Positions 7,021 through 15,200 of a stretch of DNA of 64,000 nt are shown here, one piece after another (position 1 is the stretch's first letter; each line of letters begins with the position of its first letter). The position numbers and the translations under genes were made by a program. Source of the stretch: Marinobacter xestospongiae (GTDB taxonomy: Bacteria > Pseudomonadota > Gammaproteobacteria > Pseudomonadales > Oleiphilaceae); assembly GCF_023156385.1 (NCBI RefSeq), contig NZ_JAKZAK010000007.1:140795-204794 (forward strand), in the 5' to 3' direction. The notes under the pieces were generated by a model. That model was not told where the DNA came from and ran no database searches. It saw nothing but the letters and a program-made list of their open reading frames with translations.

Positions 7021-8919
7021 TCAGGGCTTCAGGGCCAGTGCGCCTGCGTTCCTGGCGCGCTCGAAGATCTGTTCCAGCAGCGTTGAAAACTCGGGATCGG
7101 CGGCGGTGGTGCGAAGCTGCTCCAGTGCATCGGCCGCCTGTTGCGGATCATCGCCGAGCTGCTCACTGATGGTGGCCAGTTGCTGGTAGTTGGCCACTCG
7201 CGCTGCCAGTCGCCGGGCGTCAAGATCCATCGCAATCCGGTAGGCCCGGTCGAGGTAATCCTGCAATCGGGAGGCGTCAACGCCGCTTTCTTCGCCATGC
7301 AAAAGCAAGGATCGGGCGGCCAGCAGCAATACCTGGGCGTGCTCATAGGGCTGTTGCAACCGGGCGATGACGGCCAGCGCCTGCTCCAGATAGCCGTGTT
7401 GTTCCTTCGGTGACAGTTCCGGGTGTTGCGCCAGGGTCACCAGGTTCAGGAACAGCGCGGGCTGATAGCCTTTGATGGTAAGGCGGCGTACCTGTGTCTG
7501 CAGTTCAGAGACCTCGGCGGGCAGGGCGGTTTCACCCAGCGGAAGCGCCGGAAAGCTGCCAATAAAGTGATTCGGTACTGGTTTGTCCGCCATCGCAACG
7601 CCCCCAGCGCCTATGCCCGATTGCAGGTCGGCAATGTGAGCCGACAGCCGATCCGCGAGCTGTGCCAGTGGGGTGTCGTGACTGGCGGAAGCTTTCGACG
7701 TCTTTACTGTTTGCAGCAGTCGGGCAGCCTGCGGCAGGTTGCCCCGTCGGTACTCGATCAGCGCGCGCCAGTAGCTTACAAAGTCTCGCAGTGTGGGTTC
7801 CGAATCCTGCTGCAGGGCTTGCTCGAAACGTGCATCCGCTTCGGCCCACTGGCCCAGATAAAGCTGGCAGACGCCCAGGTAGGCGACCGACCAGGCATGG
7901 CTGGCATCGATCTGGGCGGAGGCGCCAAAGTAGTAACGCGCCAGTATCGCCCCCTCGTTATTCAGCGCCTGCACTCCGCGTGCGTATTCATGCATGGCGC
8001 TGGGGATGTAATCGTAGCTGGGCAGGTCCGGTGTGCCGCCGTTGGGTTGGAGCTGGCGGTACAGTTCGCTGACTACGCTGGTCATCGACACCGCCAGATC
8101 CTGCCGCTCAATCCGGCCGGCAACCGGGTCGTTCTGTTGTGGTATCAGCTGGTACTCCAGGGCCTGCTGATCGTTCGCGAACCGCACTGTGCCCTGGATG
8201 GCCACATCAACCGACGTGTCTGCCAGTAACTGGCGTATTTGGGTCGGGCTGGCCTGGAGGTCACCGCTGTCGGTGAGCAATTGGCTGCTGATCTGGGCTG
8301 GTGTGATTACCTCCAGACCATCAATCAGCATCAGGTCACTGGCCATCATGTCCGCCAGGCCCAGCTCCACCCAGTTCATGGATGAGGTCCCGGTCTGGTT
8401 CTGGAACGGCAGCACCAGCACCGTCATGCCCTCGGCGGATGCGTCCTCCGGCGTTGGCTCGAACAGAACCACAATCAGTGCCACCAGCAGCAGGACAATG
8501 GCCGCGCCGGCCAGCAGTCCCGGCGGTATGTGGAGGCTGAGAGTGCGAAGGTTAAGCGTACGAAGGTTAAGAGTACGGAGGTTAAGAGTGTGGGGGGACG
8601 CCGCTTCCACCTCGGTCACCGGGCAGATCCACTGGAATCCCTGGTTGGGCACCGTGCGAATGTAGCTGGGAGACGCGGCGGCGTCGCCGAGCACCTTGCG
8701 CAGTTCGAGAATGCTTTGTGACAGCGAGTGTTCCCGATACTGGCCATGCTCCCAAAGGGTGCCCAGCAGCTCCTCTTTGCTGACGATGCGTTCCCGGTGG
8801 GTCAGCAGGTAGGACAGCAACTGGATGAGCTTATGGCGCAGAGCCACCGGCTCATTGCAGTCTTTCTGCCACAGGCGGCCGGCCTGGGGGTCAAACCGGA
8901 ACCCCTCGAATTCGATCAT
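7021..8919 (-). CDS. CadC/ToxR-like membrane transcriptional regulator with TPR periplasmic domain
   Basis: About 632 residues from ATG 8919. Residues 1-100 are a winged-helix OmpR/ToxR DNA-binding domain (LLGTLWEHGQYREHSLSQSI and YIRTVPNQGFQW). A repeat-built linker (LNLRT units) leads into one membrane helix (about residues 134-155, LLAGAAIVLLLVALIVVLF). The rest is periplasmic: first a segment like the adenylate-cyclase-associated domain of CadC-type regulators (VLPFQNQTGTSSMNWVELGLADMMASDL), then helical TPR-like repeats (ASHAWSVAYLGVCQLYLGQWAEADARFEQAL). It is divergent from the exported hydrolase gene at 9098, which is its likeliest target. The signal sensed is unknown. Confidence 0.85.
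   Translation of the reverse strand: MIEFEGFRFDPQAGRLWQKDCNEPVALRHKLIQLLSYLLTHRERIVSKEELLGTLWEHGQYREHSLSQSILELRKVLGDAAASPSYIRTVPNQGFQWICPVTEVEAASPHTLNLRTLNLRTLNLRTLSLHIPPGLLAGAAIVLLLVALIVVLFEPTPEDASAEGMTVLVLPFQNQTGTSSMNWVELGLADMMASDLMLIDGLEVITPAQISSQLLTDSGDLQASPTQIRQLLADTSVDVAIQGTVRFANDQQALEYQLIPQQNDPVAGRIERQDLAVSMTSVVSELYRQLQPNGGTPDLPSYDYIPSAMHEYARGVQALNNEGAILARYYFGASAQIDASHAWSVAYLGVCQLYLGQWAEADARFEQALQQDSEPTLRDFVSYWRALIEYRRGNLPQAARLLQTVKTSKASASHDTPLAQLADRLSAHIADLQSGIGAGGVAMADKPVPNHFIGSFPALPLGETALPAEVSELQTQVRRLTIKGYQPALFLNLVTLAQHPELSPKEQHGYLEQALAVIARLQQPYEHAQVLLLAARSLLLHGEESGVDASRLQDYLDRAYRIAMDLDARRLAARVANYQQLATISEQLGDDPQQAADALEQLRTTAADPEFSTLLEQIFERARNAGALALKP
8541..8590 (-). repeat. 15-bp in-frame tandem repeat coding for LNLRT units
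   Basis: Three full 15-bp units (8541-8555, 8556-8570, 8571-8585; core GGTTAA preceded by GTRCGRA) plus a partial fourth. They lie in the CadC-like gene just before the membrane helix. Because the unit is a multiple of three, copy-number change would alter linker length without a frameshift. Confidence 0.8.
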
Positions 8920-9097
8920 GCTGGCTTCAATTCCTTCATTCGAATTACCGGCCGCTTCCAATGGGAGGCGAAGTAACTTATTGAATAATAATATTTTTGA
9001 GATGATTTTAAGGGCATTTTATACGAATTTTATTGTCTCAGGGAGGTGCGGATTGCCACGCTTCGGTCCGTTTTCAAATCCAACCGAAGAGGTCTGA

Positions 9098-9907
9098 ATG
9101 ATGAACGGATTACTGAAGAAAAGTCTTTCCTGTCTGGCGCTTGGCTGCACATTCGCTACCGTCCCTGTGGCCCAGGCGGCCGATGCACCGGCGATGGTTC
9201 TGGTGCATGGCGCCCATTTTACGGCAACCGCCTGGGAACGGGTTCAGGCACAGCTGGGCGATCGCATCGACAGCCATGCCATCGACCTGCCGGGGCGTAA
9301 CGATCACTTCCTGCCGGAAAAAGTGTCACTGGAGCTGTCGGCGGCATCCCTGTGCTCCTTCATGTCGACCATCCCGGGCGACAAGGTTGTGGTTGCGCAC
9401 AGCCAGGGTGGCGCGGTGGTGAATGCGTCACTGAGCCTGTGCCCGGACGAGAACATCAGCAAGCTGGTGTATGTCACGGCGGTGGCGCCCCTGGATGGTG
9501 AGGGCGTGTTCAGCAAACTGAGCGAGGCCGATGAAACCTATTACTTCGCGGGCGTGAGTTTCAACGAGCAGGCCATGCGGATGGATATCAGCAATCCCGA
9601 CAGCTTCGCCAACAGCTTTGCCCAGGATGCCAATGCCGAACAGCAGCGATGGCTGAAACAGCAGGCCGTTGCCGAGCCGGCGCTGATCGGGGAGGGCACC
9701 ATTGACCTGAACCGGGAGCGGTTTGAGGCGCTGGAAAAGTACTATGTGTTTGCCAAGCGCGACCAGATCATCTCACTGGAGTCCCAGCAACGGACCGCCG
9801 GCGATCTTGACCTCGCCGCCTCGTTCGAGATCGACAGCGGTCATCTGCCAATGCTCACCCACAGCAAGACCCTGGCAGACCTGCTGGTTCGGATCAGCGA
9901 GCGCTGA
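9098..9907 (+). CDS. Exported alpha/beta hydrolase (esterase-like)
   Basis: 269 residues. A signal peptide (LKKSLSCLALGCTFATVPVAQA) is followed by the oxyanion segment MVLVHGAHFTATAWERV, a nucleophile elbow AHSQGG (Ser in KVVVAHSQGGAVV), and a C-terminal catalytic His in DSGHLPMLTHSKTLADLL. This layout matches the small esterases of the EstC, salicylate/jasmonate esterase and hydroxynitrile lyase group. An SD (AGAGG) precedes two adjacent ATGs at 9098 and 9101; either may be used. It acts in the periplasm or outside the cell. The AT-rich divergent promoter region it shares with the CadC-like gene suggests direct regulation. Confidence 0.85.
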   Translation: MMNGLLKKSLSCLALGCTFATVPVAQAADAPAMVLVHGAHFTATAWERVQAQLGDRIDSHAIDLPGRNDHFLPEKVSLELSAASLCSFMSTIPGDKVVVAHSQGGAVVNASLSLCPDENISKLVYVTAVAPLDGEGVFSKLSEADETYYFAGVSFNEQAMRMDISNPDSFANSFAQDANAEQQRWLKQQAVAEPALIGEGTIDLNRERFEALEKYYVFAKRDQIISLESQQRTAGDLDLAASFEIDSGHLPMLTHSKTLADLLVRISER

Positions 9908-9984
9908 CTTCTCAGGGACTCGATAGGGCTCGACAGGGCCGAAACATCGCTGGCAGTGAGAGCCTGCTCTCGCTGTTCAGCGAT

Positions 9985-10386
9985 TCATTGTCGGGCTTTC
10001 AACCTGGCTGCGATGGACGGAGCCAGCACTGTTACTGCAAGCACCAGAGGCCAGAGATTGCCGTCTTTGAAGGTGTAGGGCATCAGCAGTTCTGCCCGGG
10101 ATTTACCCTGCCACAGCCCGAATGAGAACTCGAACATCAGGGTCAGCACCAGCCAGCCCAGGCCAACCGCCAGGCGTTGCCAGGTTTGGCGCAGCCGCAG
10201 CCAGGGCAGCGATGCATACGCGACAGCAAGGATCAGCGCCGAGAGCAATACGCCGCTCAGGATCAGCGCACCGGGGGCACCAAGCCAGGGTAGCAGTACC
10301 GTCTCCCGCAATACGCCATTGGCCATCGCCAGGACCAGAATGCCAAGCCAGATGGCCAGTCCCTTGAGGATAACGGTTAGGGGCAT
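9985..10386 (-). CDS. Integral membrane protein, unknown
   Basis: 133 residues with four hydrophobic segments (about 5-24, 33-55, 68-90, 110-127). The sequence contains NGVLRETVLLPWLG and FEFSFGLWQGKSRAELLMPY, a pattern seen in a small uncharacterised inner-membrane family. It follows the L,D-transpeptidase gene on the same strand with 24 bases between them, so the two may be co-transcribed. No enzymatic role can be assigned. Confidence 0.65.
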   Translation of the reverse strand: MPLTVILKGLAIWLGILVLAMANGVLRETVLLPWLGAPGALILSGVLLSALILAVAYASLPWLRLRQTWQRLAVGLGWLVLTLMFEFSFGLWQGKSRAELLMPYTFKDGNLWPLVLAVTVLAPSIAARLKARQ

Positions 10387-10410
10387 TCGGTGTGTCTCCA
10401 GGCTTTTGGA

Positions 10411-10887
10411 TCACCAGGCAATGTCGATCGGGGTGCCGACCTCGACCAGCGCCATGAACTCGTCCATCTCGGTGTTCGTCAACGCAATGCAGCCGTTGGT
10501 CCAGTTGAAGCGCTGGGTGATCGGTGCCAGCCAGCCCAGCCAGTTGCGCTGGCCGTGAACCATGATAAATCCGCCGGGCGAGACGCCGAGTTGCCCGGCA
10601 TTGGCAACGTCGGCAGCGTTCGGGTAGCTGAAGTGCATCGCCCGATAGAACGCCGAGTCTTCTTTTCTGTAATCGAGGGTGTAGCGGCCTTCCGGCGTTC
10701 TTTCATCGCCTTCCTGGACTTTGTGTCCCTGCGGATTGGCGCCGAACGCAACGTGGTATTCCCTGACCACGACATCCCCTTCCAGGAGATACATTCGATT
10801 CTCCGACTTATCTACCCGGACCAGATCCACCGCGGCAAAAGCGGGTGTCGTCAGCCAGGCAATGAGCAACCAGGCGAGCGTTTTCAT
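10411..10887 (-). CDS. L,D-transpeptidase family protein (YkuD domain)
   Basis: 158 residues with a signal peptide (KTLAWLLIAWLTTPAFAA). The YkuD core runs from VDLVRVDKSENRMYLLEGD to the catalytic motif: HGQRNWLGWL (conserved His) and NWTNGCIALTN (catalytic Cys; NGC replaces the common HGC). It probably cross-links or edits peptidoglycan in the periplasm, or attaches a protein to it. It is a compact family member with no PG-binding domain. Upstream lies a DUF1801 gene on the same strand; downstream lies a membrane protein gene. Confidence 0.88.
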   Translation of the reverse strand: MKTLAWLLIAWLTTPAFAAVDLVRVDKSENRMYLLEGDVVVREYHVAFGANPQGHKVQEGDERTPEGRYTLDYRKEDSAFYRAMHFSYPNAADVANAGQLGVSPGGFIMVHGQRNWLGWLAPITQRFNWTNGCIALTNTEMDEFMALVEVGTPIDIAW

Positions 10888-10909
10888 GGCTCCTTAAGGC
10901 TCCTGTGTT

Positions 10910-11314
10910 TCAAGCGCCAAGTAATGGCAGATGCTTCAGGCGTTGGTATTTCAGCGCCAGTTCGATGCAGTGGCGTAACGGTCTGTCGTCAGTATCCGAC
11001 TGCAGCGGGATGAGTAGTGCCCGGTTGCCCTCGTACTCGAAGCCGCCCGGGTAGATTTCCCGGAAAGTCTCGACAAGCCTGGTCTGGCAGTGGAAGAACA
11101 GCTTGACGACGTCTGGCGATTTGGGCTTCCAATCGATCCGAATGGTACTGCCACCCTTCACACGGAAACTGGCCTCGCCCCACTTGACGGTTTCTTCGAC
11201 CGCGCCGAGAGAGTGCGCTTCTGCCTCGGCAAGGATAAGACCTCGCACCCTCGCCAGCTGCTGCTGTGCGTCTGGCGGGTAGCTGGCAAACCTGGCCAGT
11301 ATTTCAGGCGTCAT
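10910..11314 (-). CDS. DUF1801 domain protein
   Basis: 134 residues. The sequence VRGLILAEAEAHSLGAVEETVKWGEASFRVKGGSTIRIDWKP and the later VKLFFHCQTRLVETFREIYP fit DUF1801 (YdhG-like), a small cytosolic fold of unknown biochemistry related to the frataxin-like YdhG group. No catalytic residues are known. It lies 22 bases upstream of the L,D-transpeptidase gene. Confidence 0.8.
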   Translation of the reverse strand: MTPEILARFASYPPDAQQQLARVRGLILAEAEAHSLGAVEETVKWGEASFRVKGGSTIRIDWKPKSPDVVKLFFHCQTRLVETFREIYPGGFEYEGNRALLIPLQSDTDDRPLRHCIELALKYQRLKHLPLLGA

Positions 11315-11346
11315 CTTACCTCCGACGTTCTGGCTGTATCAGTTGG

Positions 11347-11649
11347 TCACGGAGTAGTCAGCCCGATAACAACCGTTCCAGCGATAAGAATCACCGTGCC
11401 CCCGGCCAAAAACAGTAAGAAGCGAAACAACTGCCGTCTCCCCAGCCGCTCTTTGCAGCGCCGGCACATTCTGGTGCTGCTGGGTGGAACGCCCGACTCC
11501 TGCAAATAGACGGCATTCTCGTGGGTAAGCGCGACACCGCAACTGGGGCAGATGCCGAGTTTGTCCGCCCTGTGTTCCCGCCAGAACTTGTAGCCGAGCA
11601 GTGCCACCACGGGCGAAAACAGAACCAGTAGTAACAGTTCAGTGTTCAT
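11347..11649 (-). CDS. Small membrane protein with Cys4 zinc-ribbon-like motif
   Basis: 100 residues from ATG 11649 (MNTELLLLVLFSPVVALLGY). An N-terminal membrane helix is followed by a CPSC...CRRC pair (ICPSCGVALTHENAV and TRMCRRCKERLGRR), which should bind zinc, and then a C-terminal membrane helix (FLLFLAGGTVILIAGTVVI). A longer frame reaches 11772 but lacks an SD. The function is unknown. Confidence 0.6.
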   Translation of the reverse strand: MNTELLLLVLFSPVVALLGYKFWREHRADKLGICPSCGVALTHENAVYLQESGVPPSSTRMCRRCKERLGRRQLFRFLLFLAGGTVILIAGTVVIGLTTP

Positions 11650-11891
11650 GCGGCTCCACAGTTGATCATGAGTCGAACGCCCTTTCCTGACAAGAGTGTC
11701 TTGGCGGTCGTGAGATGGTGAATACGGTACCGGACCAGCGTTCCGATACCAACCCGATGCAGCGGCTCCCAAACTCCTCCAACCGTCCAGTTATTCCCGC
11801 CGCCACTAAACCAGCGGCCACCGGGATCGGTATACTCCTCCAAGGAGTCGGTCAGAGGCTCCTTAAACGCCCATCGCCATTGGAGATCGCC

Positions 11892-12113
11892 ATGACCCAA
11901 CGTACGCCACGGATTGAGGACGTGATTCCTGACGTCCGCGACGGCCTGACCCGGCTCGACCGCACGGTGCTGTTTGTGCTCAATGAGGCGCGGCGGGAGC
12001 GGCAGGATGGCTGGGTGCCCACGGCAATGTTGTACGGGCGGGTGCTGGAGTACGTCAACATCAGCGAAGCGGAACTCCAGGCCAGCCTGCAACGGCTGGG
12101 GGTGAGTTCATGA
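11892..12113 (+). CDS. Small hypothetical protein coupled to RNase J-like gene
   Basis: 73 residues from ATG 11892 (MTQRTPRIEDVIPDVRDGL...). It is predicted helical, with no membrane segment; DVRDGLTRLDRTVLFVLNEARRERQDGWVPTAMLYGRVLEY reads like a small winged-helix or helical adaptor. GGAG lies 8 bases before the ATG. Its stop overlaps the next start (ATGA at 12110), so it is translationally coupled to the RNase J-like gene. The pairing suggests that it is a partner of the nuclease. Confidence 0.65.
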   Translation: MTQRTPRIEDVIPDVRDGLTRLDRTVLFVLNEARRERQDGWVPTAMLYGRVLEYVNISEAELQASLQRLGVSS

Positions 12114-13492
12114 CCCCGGACCAGAATGACCTGTGGTTCCTGCCCCTCGGCGGCACCGGCGAGATCGGTATGAACCTGAACCTCTACGGCCACGACGGCC
12201 AGTGGCTGATGGTGGACTGTGGTGTCACCTTTCCCCGGCCGGGGCGGGTGATTGCCGATGGCAGCGTCCACCGGGCCGGTGAGCCGCCGGTGCAGATGGC
12301 GGACCCGGCGTTTATCGCCGACCGTCGGGAGCAACTGGCGGGGCTGGTGATCACCCACGCCCATGAGGATCACATCGGCGCGGTGCCGTACCTGTGGCCG
12401 CTGCTGCAGTGCCCGGTGTACGCCGGCCGCTTTACCGCCGAGATCCTGCGGCGCAAGCTGGCGGAGTTTGATCTGCTGCACCGGGTGCCGATCATCGAAG
12501 TGGCGATGGGGGAACGGCGCCGCATTGGCCCCTTTGAGGTGGAATGGCTGGCGCTGACCCACTCCATTCCCGACCCCAGTGCGCTGATGATCCGCTGCCC
12601 GGCGGGCAACATTTTCCACAGTGGCGACTGGAAGCTGGACGATGATCCGGTGGTGGGCCATGGCTACTCGCCGAAGACCTTCCAGGCCCTGGCGGAGGAG
12701 GGTGTGGACGCCATGGTCTGCGATTCCACCAACGCCACCGTCAGTGGCCACTCCACCTCGGAGCGGGCGTTGCAGGAAGGCTTGCAGGCCGCGGTGGCCG
12801 AGGCCGAGGGCCGGGTGGTGGTGACCTGTTTCGGCAGCAACATTGCCCGTCTCCACACCCTCGCCGGGGTGGCCCGGCAGACCGGTCGTTACATGGGGCT
12901 GTTGGGGCGCTCACTGATCAACATGAGCGGGGCGGCACGGGCGACGGGGGTGTGGGCCGACGGCGACCGACTTATCAATTCCGCCCACCTGGGCTACCTG
13001 CCCCGCCATGAGGTGCTGGCGGTGGCCACCGGCAGCCAGGCCGAACCCCGCACCGCGCTGACCCGGCTGGCGGCGGGCAATCATCCCGATCTGGAACTGG
13101 AGGCGGGCGACCGGGTGATCTTCAGCGCCCGAGCCATTCCCGGCAACGAGGAAGCGATTGCGGCGCTGATTGCCAAGCTCGCCGGCCAGGGGGTCAGTGT
13201 GGTCACCGCCGAGGCTGCCAACCTGCCGATTCACGCCTCGGGCCACCCTGCCAGCGAGGAGCTGGAAGCAATGTACCGCTGGGTCCGCCCGACCCTGGCG
13301 ATCCCGGTCCATGGTGAGGCTGAGCATCTGGCCGCCCACGCCCGGCTGGCGCGGGACACCGGCATTGCCAAGAGCCTGATCGGTCGTAATGGCGACCTGT
13401 TCATGGTGCGCCCGGTGCCTGGCATTCGCCGCCAGCTGGTGGCGACGGGACGCCTGGGGTTTCAGCGCGGCGAGCTGGTTCCGGTGGTCTGA
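12110..13492 (+). CDS. RNase J-like metallo-beta-lactamase/beta-CASP hydrolase
   Basis: 460 residues. The start LPLGGTGEIGMNLNLYG is the RNase J family signature, followed by the zinc motif THAHEDHIGAVPYLWP, HSGDWKLDD, CDSTNATVSGHSTSER (beta-CASP region), and the terminal PVHGEAEHLAAHARLA (motif C His). RNase J acts as a 5'-3' exonuclease and endonuclease in RNA decay. Canonical RNase J is about 550 residues; here the C-terminal domain is missing. The family is uncommon in gammaproteobacteria. The gene is translationally coupled to a 73-residue protein, and its 3' end overlaps the convergent permease gene by 31 bases. Confidence 0.85.
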   Translation: MTPDQNDLWFLPLGGTGEIGMNLNLYGHDGQWLMVDCGVTFPRPGRVIADGSVHRAGEPPVQMADPAFIADRREQLAGLVITHAHEDHIGAVPYLWPLLQCPVYAGRFTAEILRRKLAEFDLLHRVPIIEVAMGERRRIGPFEVEWLALTHSIPDPSALMIRCPAGNIFHSGDWKLDDDPVVGHGYSPKTFQALAEEGVDAMVCDSTNATVSGHSTSERALQEGLQAAVAEAEGRVVVTCFGSNIARLHTLAGVARQTGRYMGLLGRSLINMSGAARATGVWADGDRLINSAHLGYLPRHEVLAVATGSQAEPRTALTRLAAGNHPDLELEAGDRVIFSARAIPGNEEAIAALIAKLAGQGVSVVTAEAANLPIHASGHPASEELEAMYRWVRPTLAIPVHGEAEHLAAHARLARDTGIAKSLIGRNGDLFMVRPVPGIRRQLVATGRLGFQRGELVPVV

Positions 13493-14253
13493 TGGCCGGC
13501 GGCCGGATGGTCGCTGGCCGCTGAGGCTCGCAGACCGATCAGCCACCACAGGCTGGCCATGGCCAGGGTGGCCAGCACCACACAGGTGCCGGCGGGCAGG
13601 TCCAGGGTGGCGGACAGTGCCAGTCCCAGGGCGTGACCGGCAAGACAGGTCACCACCGCACCGCCGCTGCGACCATGGCGGGCGCAGGCCACCAGCGGGG
13701 TGGCGATCAGGCTGACAAACACCACGTAGATGCCCGCCAGGGTCACCGCCACCGCCACCGCAACGGCGAACAGTGGCAGAAACAGCCGCTGTTGCCAGCT
13801 GTGGTTGAGACCGTGCTGCCACAGTTGCACCAGCAGCGCCATCAATGCCAGTGCCGGCAGTTGCCCGGTGGTGGTCCACAGCAGGTCACCGTCCAGGGTC
13901 TGGGCCAGGCGTTGGGCACCGTGGGGGTCCTGGCTGACCACCAGGGTGGCGAGGCTGGCGCCGAGCACATAGAGTAGGCCGATCAGTGCTTCCCGGTGCC
14001 GTGGCTGGTTGCGGACCAGGGTGTGCACCAGGGCCACGCACACCAGCGCGGCGGCCAGCGCCGTCAGCGGCAGGCCCGCCAGGGTCAGGCTGGCGGTTCC
14101 CCCAATCAATGCGCCCAGCGCCGCCCACTGGGCGATGGCCAGGTCGGCGAACACCACCCCCCGTTGCAGCACGGTGATGCCCAGAGGCACCAGCGCCAGG
14201 GTGATCAGCAAACTGGCTGTCAACGGTGCCAACAGCCAGCTCCACGCCATCAT
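13462..14253 (-). CDS. Zinc ABC transporter permease (ZnuB/AztB-like)
   Basis: About 263 residues from ATG 14253 (14250 is also possible). There are seven to nine membrane segments, with the ABC-3 family signature LAIAQWAALGALIG near residue 40 and LLYVLGASLATLVVSQDPHG in the middle. The C-terminal region VVFVSLIATPLVACARHGRSGG is also typical of metal permeases. It follows the binding-protein gene with one base between them. It would carry Zn(II) across the inner membrane. No ATPase gene is adjacent, so the transporter must borrow one encoded elsewhere. Confidence 0.85.
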   Translation of the reverse strand: MMAWSWLLAPLTASLLITLALVPLGITVLQRGVVFADLAIAQWAALGALIGGTASLTLAGLPLTALAAALVCVALVHTLVRNQPRHREALIGLLYVLGASLATLVVSQDPHGAQRLAQTLDGDLLWTTTGQLPALALMALLVQLWQHGLNHSWQQRLFLPLFAVAVAVAVTLAGIYVVFVSLIATPLVACARHGRSGGAVVTCLAGHALGLALSATLDLPAGTCVVLATLAMASLWWLIGLRASAASDHPAAGHQTTGTSSPR

Positions 14254-14254
14254 C

Positions 14255-15187
14255 TCAGCGCTCACCGGCGGTTGCCTCCATCGCCTCGACCAGTCCCTCG
14301 ACAATGTGGCCAATCAGTGCTGCCAGGGTGTCGGTACCGGCCTCGTCGGTCACCGTGCCGGGCACCACCAGCACGGGCAGTTGCTGGCGGTCTGCCAGCC
14401 AGTCCGCCGGCCGCCTGTCCTGATGGCGGGCCACCAGGATTGCCAGGGCGCTCTCCAGTGCCGGATCGTTGGCCAGCTGATGCAGGTGGGCGGTGCTGGG
14501 GGGCAGGCCGGGTTTGGGTTCCAGATCCAGCGCGGCATCAACGCCCAGCCAGCGCAGCAGGTAGTGGAAGCTGCCGTGCTGCACCACCACCGCTTGGCCG
14601 GCGAGCGCGGCGGCCTGTTGGCGCCAGCCTTCCCGCGCCAGATTCCAGTTCACCCGCCACCGCAGCAGCCGTTGCTGGATGACTTTGGCCTCGCCGGGGA
14701 AACGCTGCTGCAGACGCTGCGCCAGGTGACCGGCAATCACCGGCACCGCGTCCGGGTCCAGGTGGATGTGGGGGTTGCCCTCGGGGTGGACGTCACCAAG
14801 GCTGCGGTCGACGTGCTGGTGGGGCTGGTGCAGCGGCACCGTTTCCGCCGCCAGCAGCAGCCCGGGGCCGCCGGGACGAATGTCCGGATTGGCGGCCTTG
14901 CGCAGCAGCGAGGGCAGCCAGCCGGCTTCCAGCGAGGCGCCGCTGCATACCGCCAGGTCGGCGTCCCTCAGGGCGGCGATCAGACTGGGGCGGGCTTCGA
15001 TGTAATGCGGGTCCTGCCAGGCGGTGGTGGCGACGGTGAGGTCGGCCTCCGGCAGCAGGGCACGGGTCAGTACTGCCCACTCCGGCTCGCAGGCGAACAC
15101 CGCAGGTCTGGCCTGGCCCAGCGCCGGGGCGATGGTCAGTACCAGCAGGGCCGGTGTCAGCCATCGCCGCAGCGAGCGCCAGGTCAT
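14255..15187 (-). CDS. Zinc ABC transporter substrate-binding protein (ZnuA/AztC-like)
   Basis: About 310 residues from ATG 15187 (MTWRSLRRWLTPALLVLTIAPALG is the signal peptide). Metal ligands of cluster A-I binding proteins are present: His in WQDPHYIEARPS, His in EGNPHIHLDPDA, and His in VVQHGSFHYLLRWLG. A short His loop, LHQPHQHVD, lies between them. This is a periplasmic Zn(II) receptor. It is preceded by the His-rich outer membrane protein gene. An in-frame ATG at 15211 would overlap less naturally with the signal peptide. Confidence 0.88.
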   Translation of the reverse strand: MTWRSLRRWLTPALLVLTIAPALGQARPAVFACEPEWAVLTRALLPEADLTVATTAWQDPHYIEARPSLIAALRDADLAVCSGASLEAGWLPSLLRKAANPDIRPGGPGLLLAAETVPLHQPHQHVDRSLGDVHPEGNPHIHLDPDAVPVIAGHLAQRLQQRFPGEAKVIQQRLLRWRVNWNLAREGWRQQAAALAGQAVVVQHGSFHYLLRWLGVDAALDLEPKPGLPPSTAHLHQLANDPALESALAILVARHQDRRPADWLADRQQLPVLVVPGTVTDEAGTDTLAALIGHIVEGLVEAMEATAGER

Positions 15188-15200
15188 GCTGCATCGGCAA

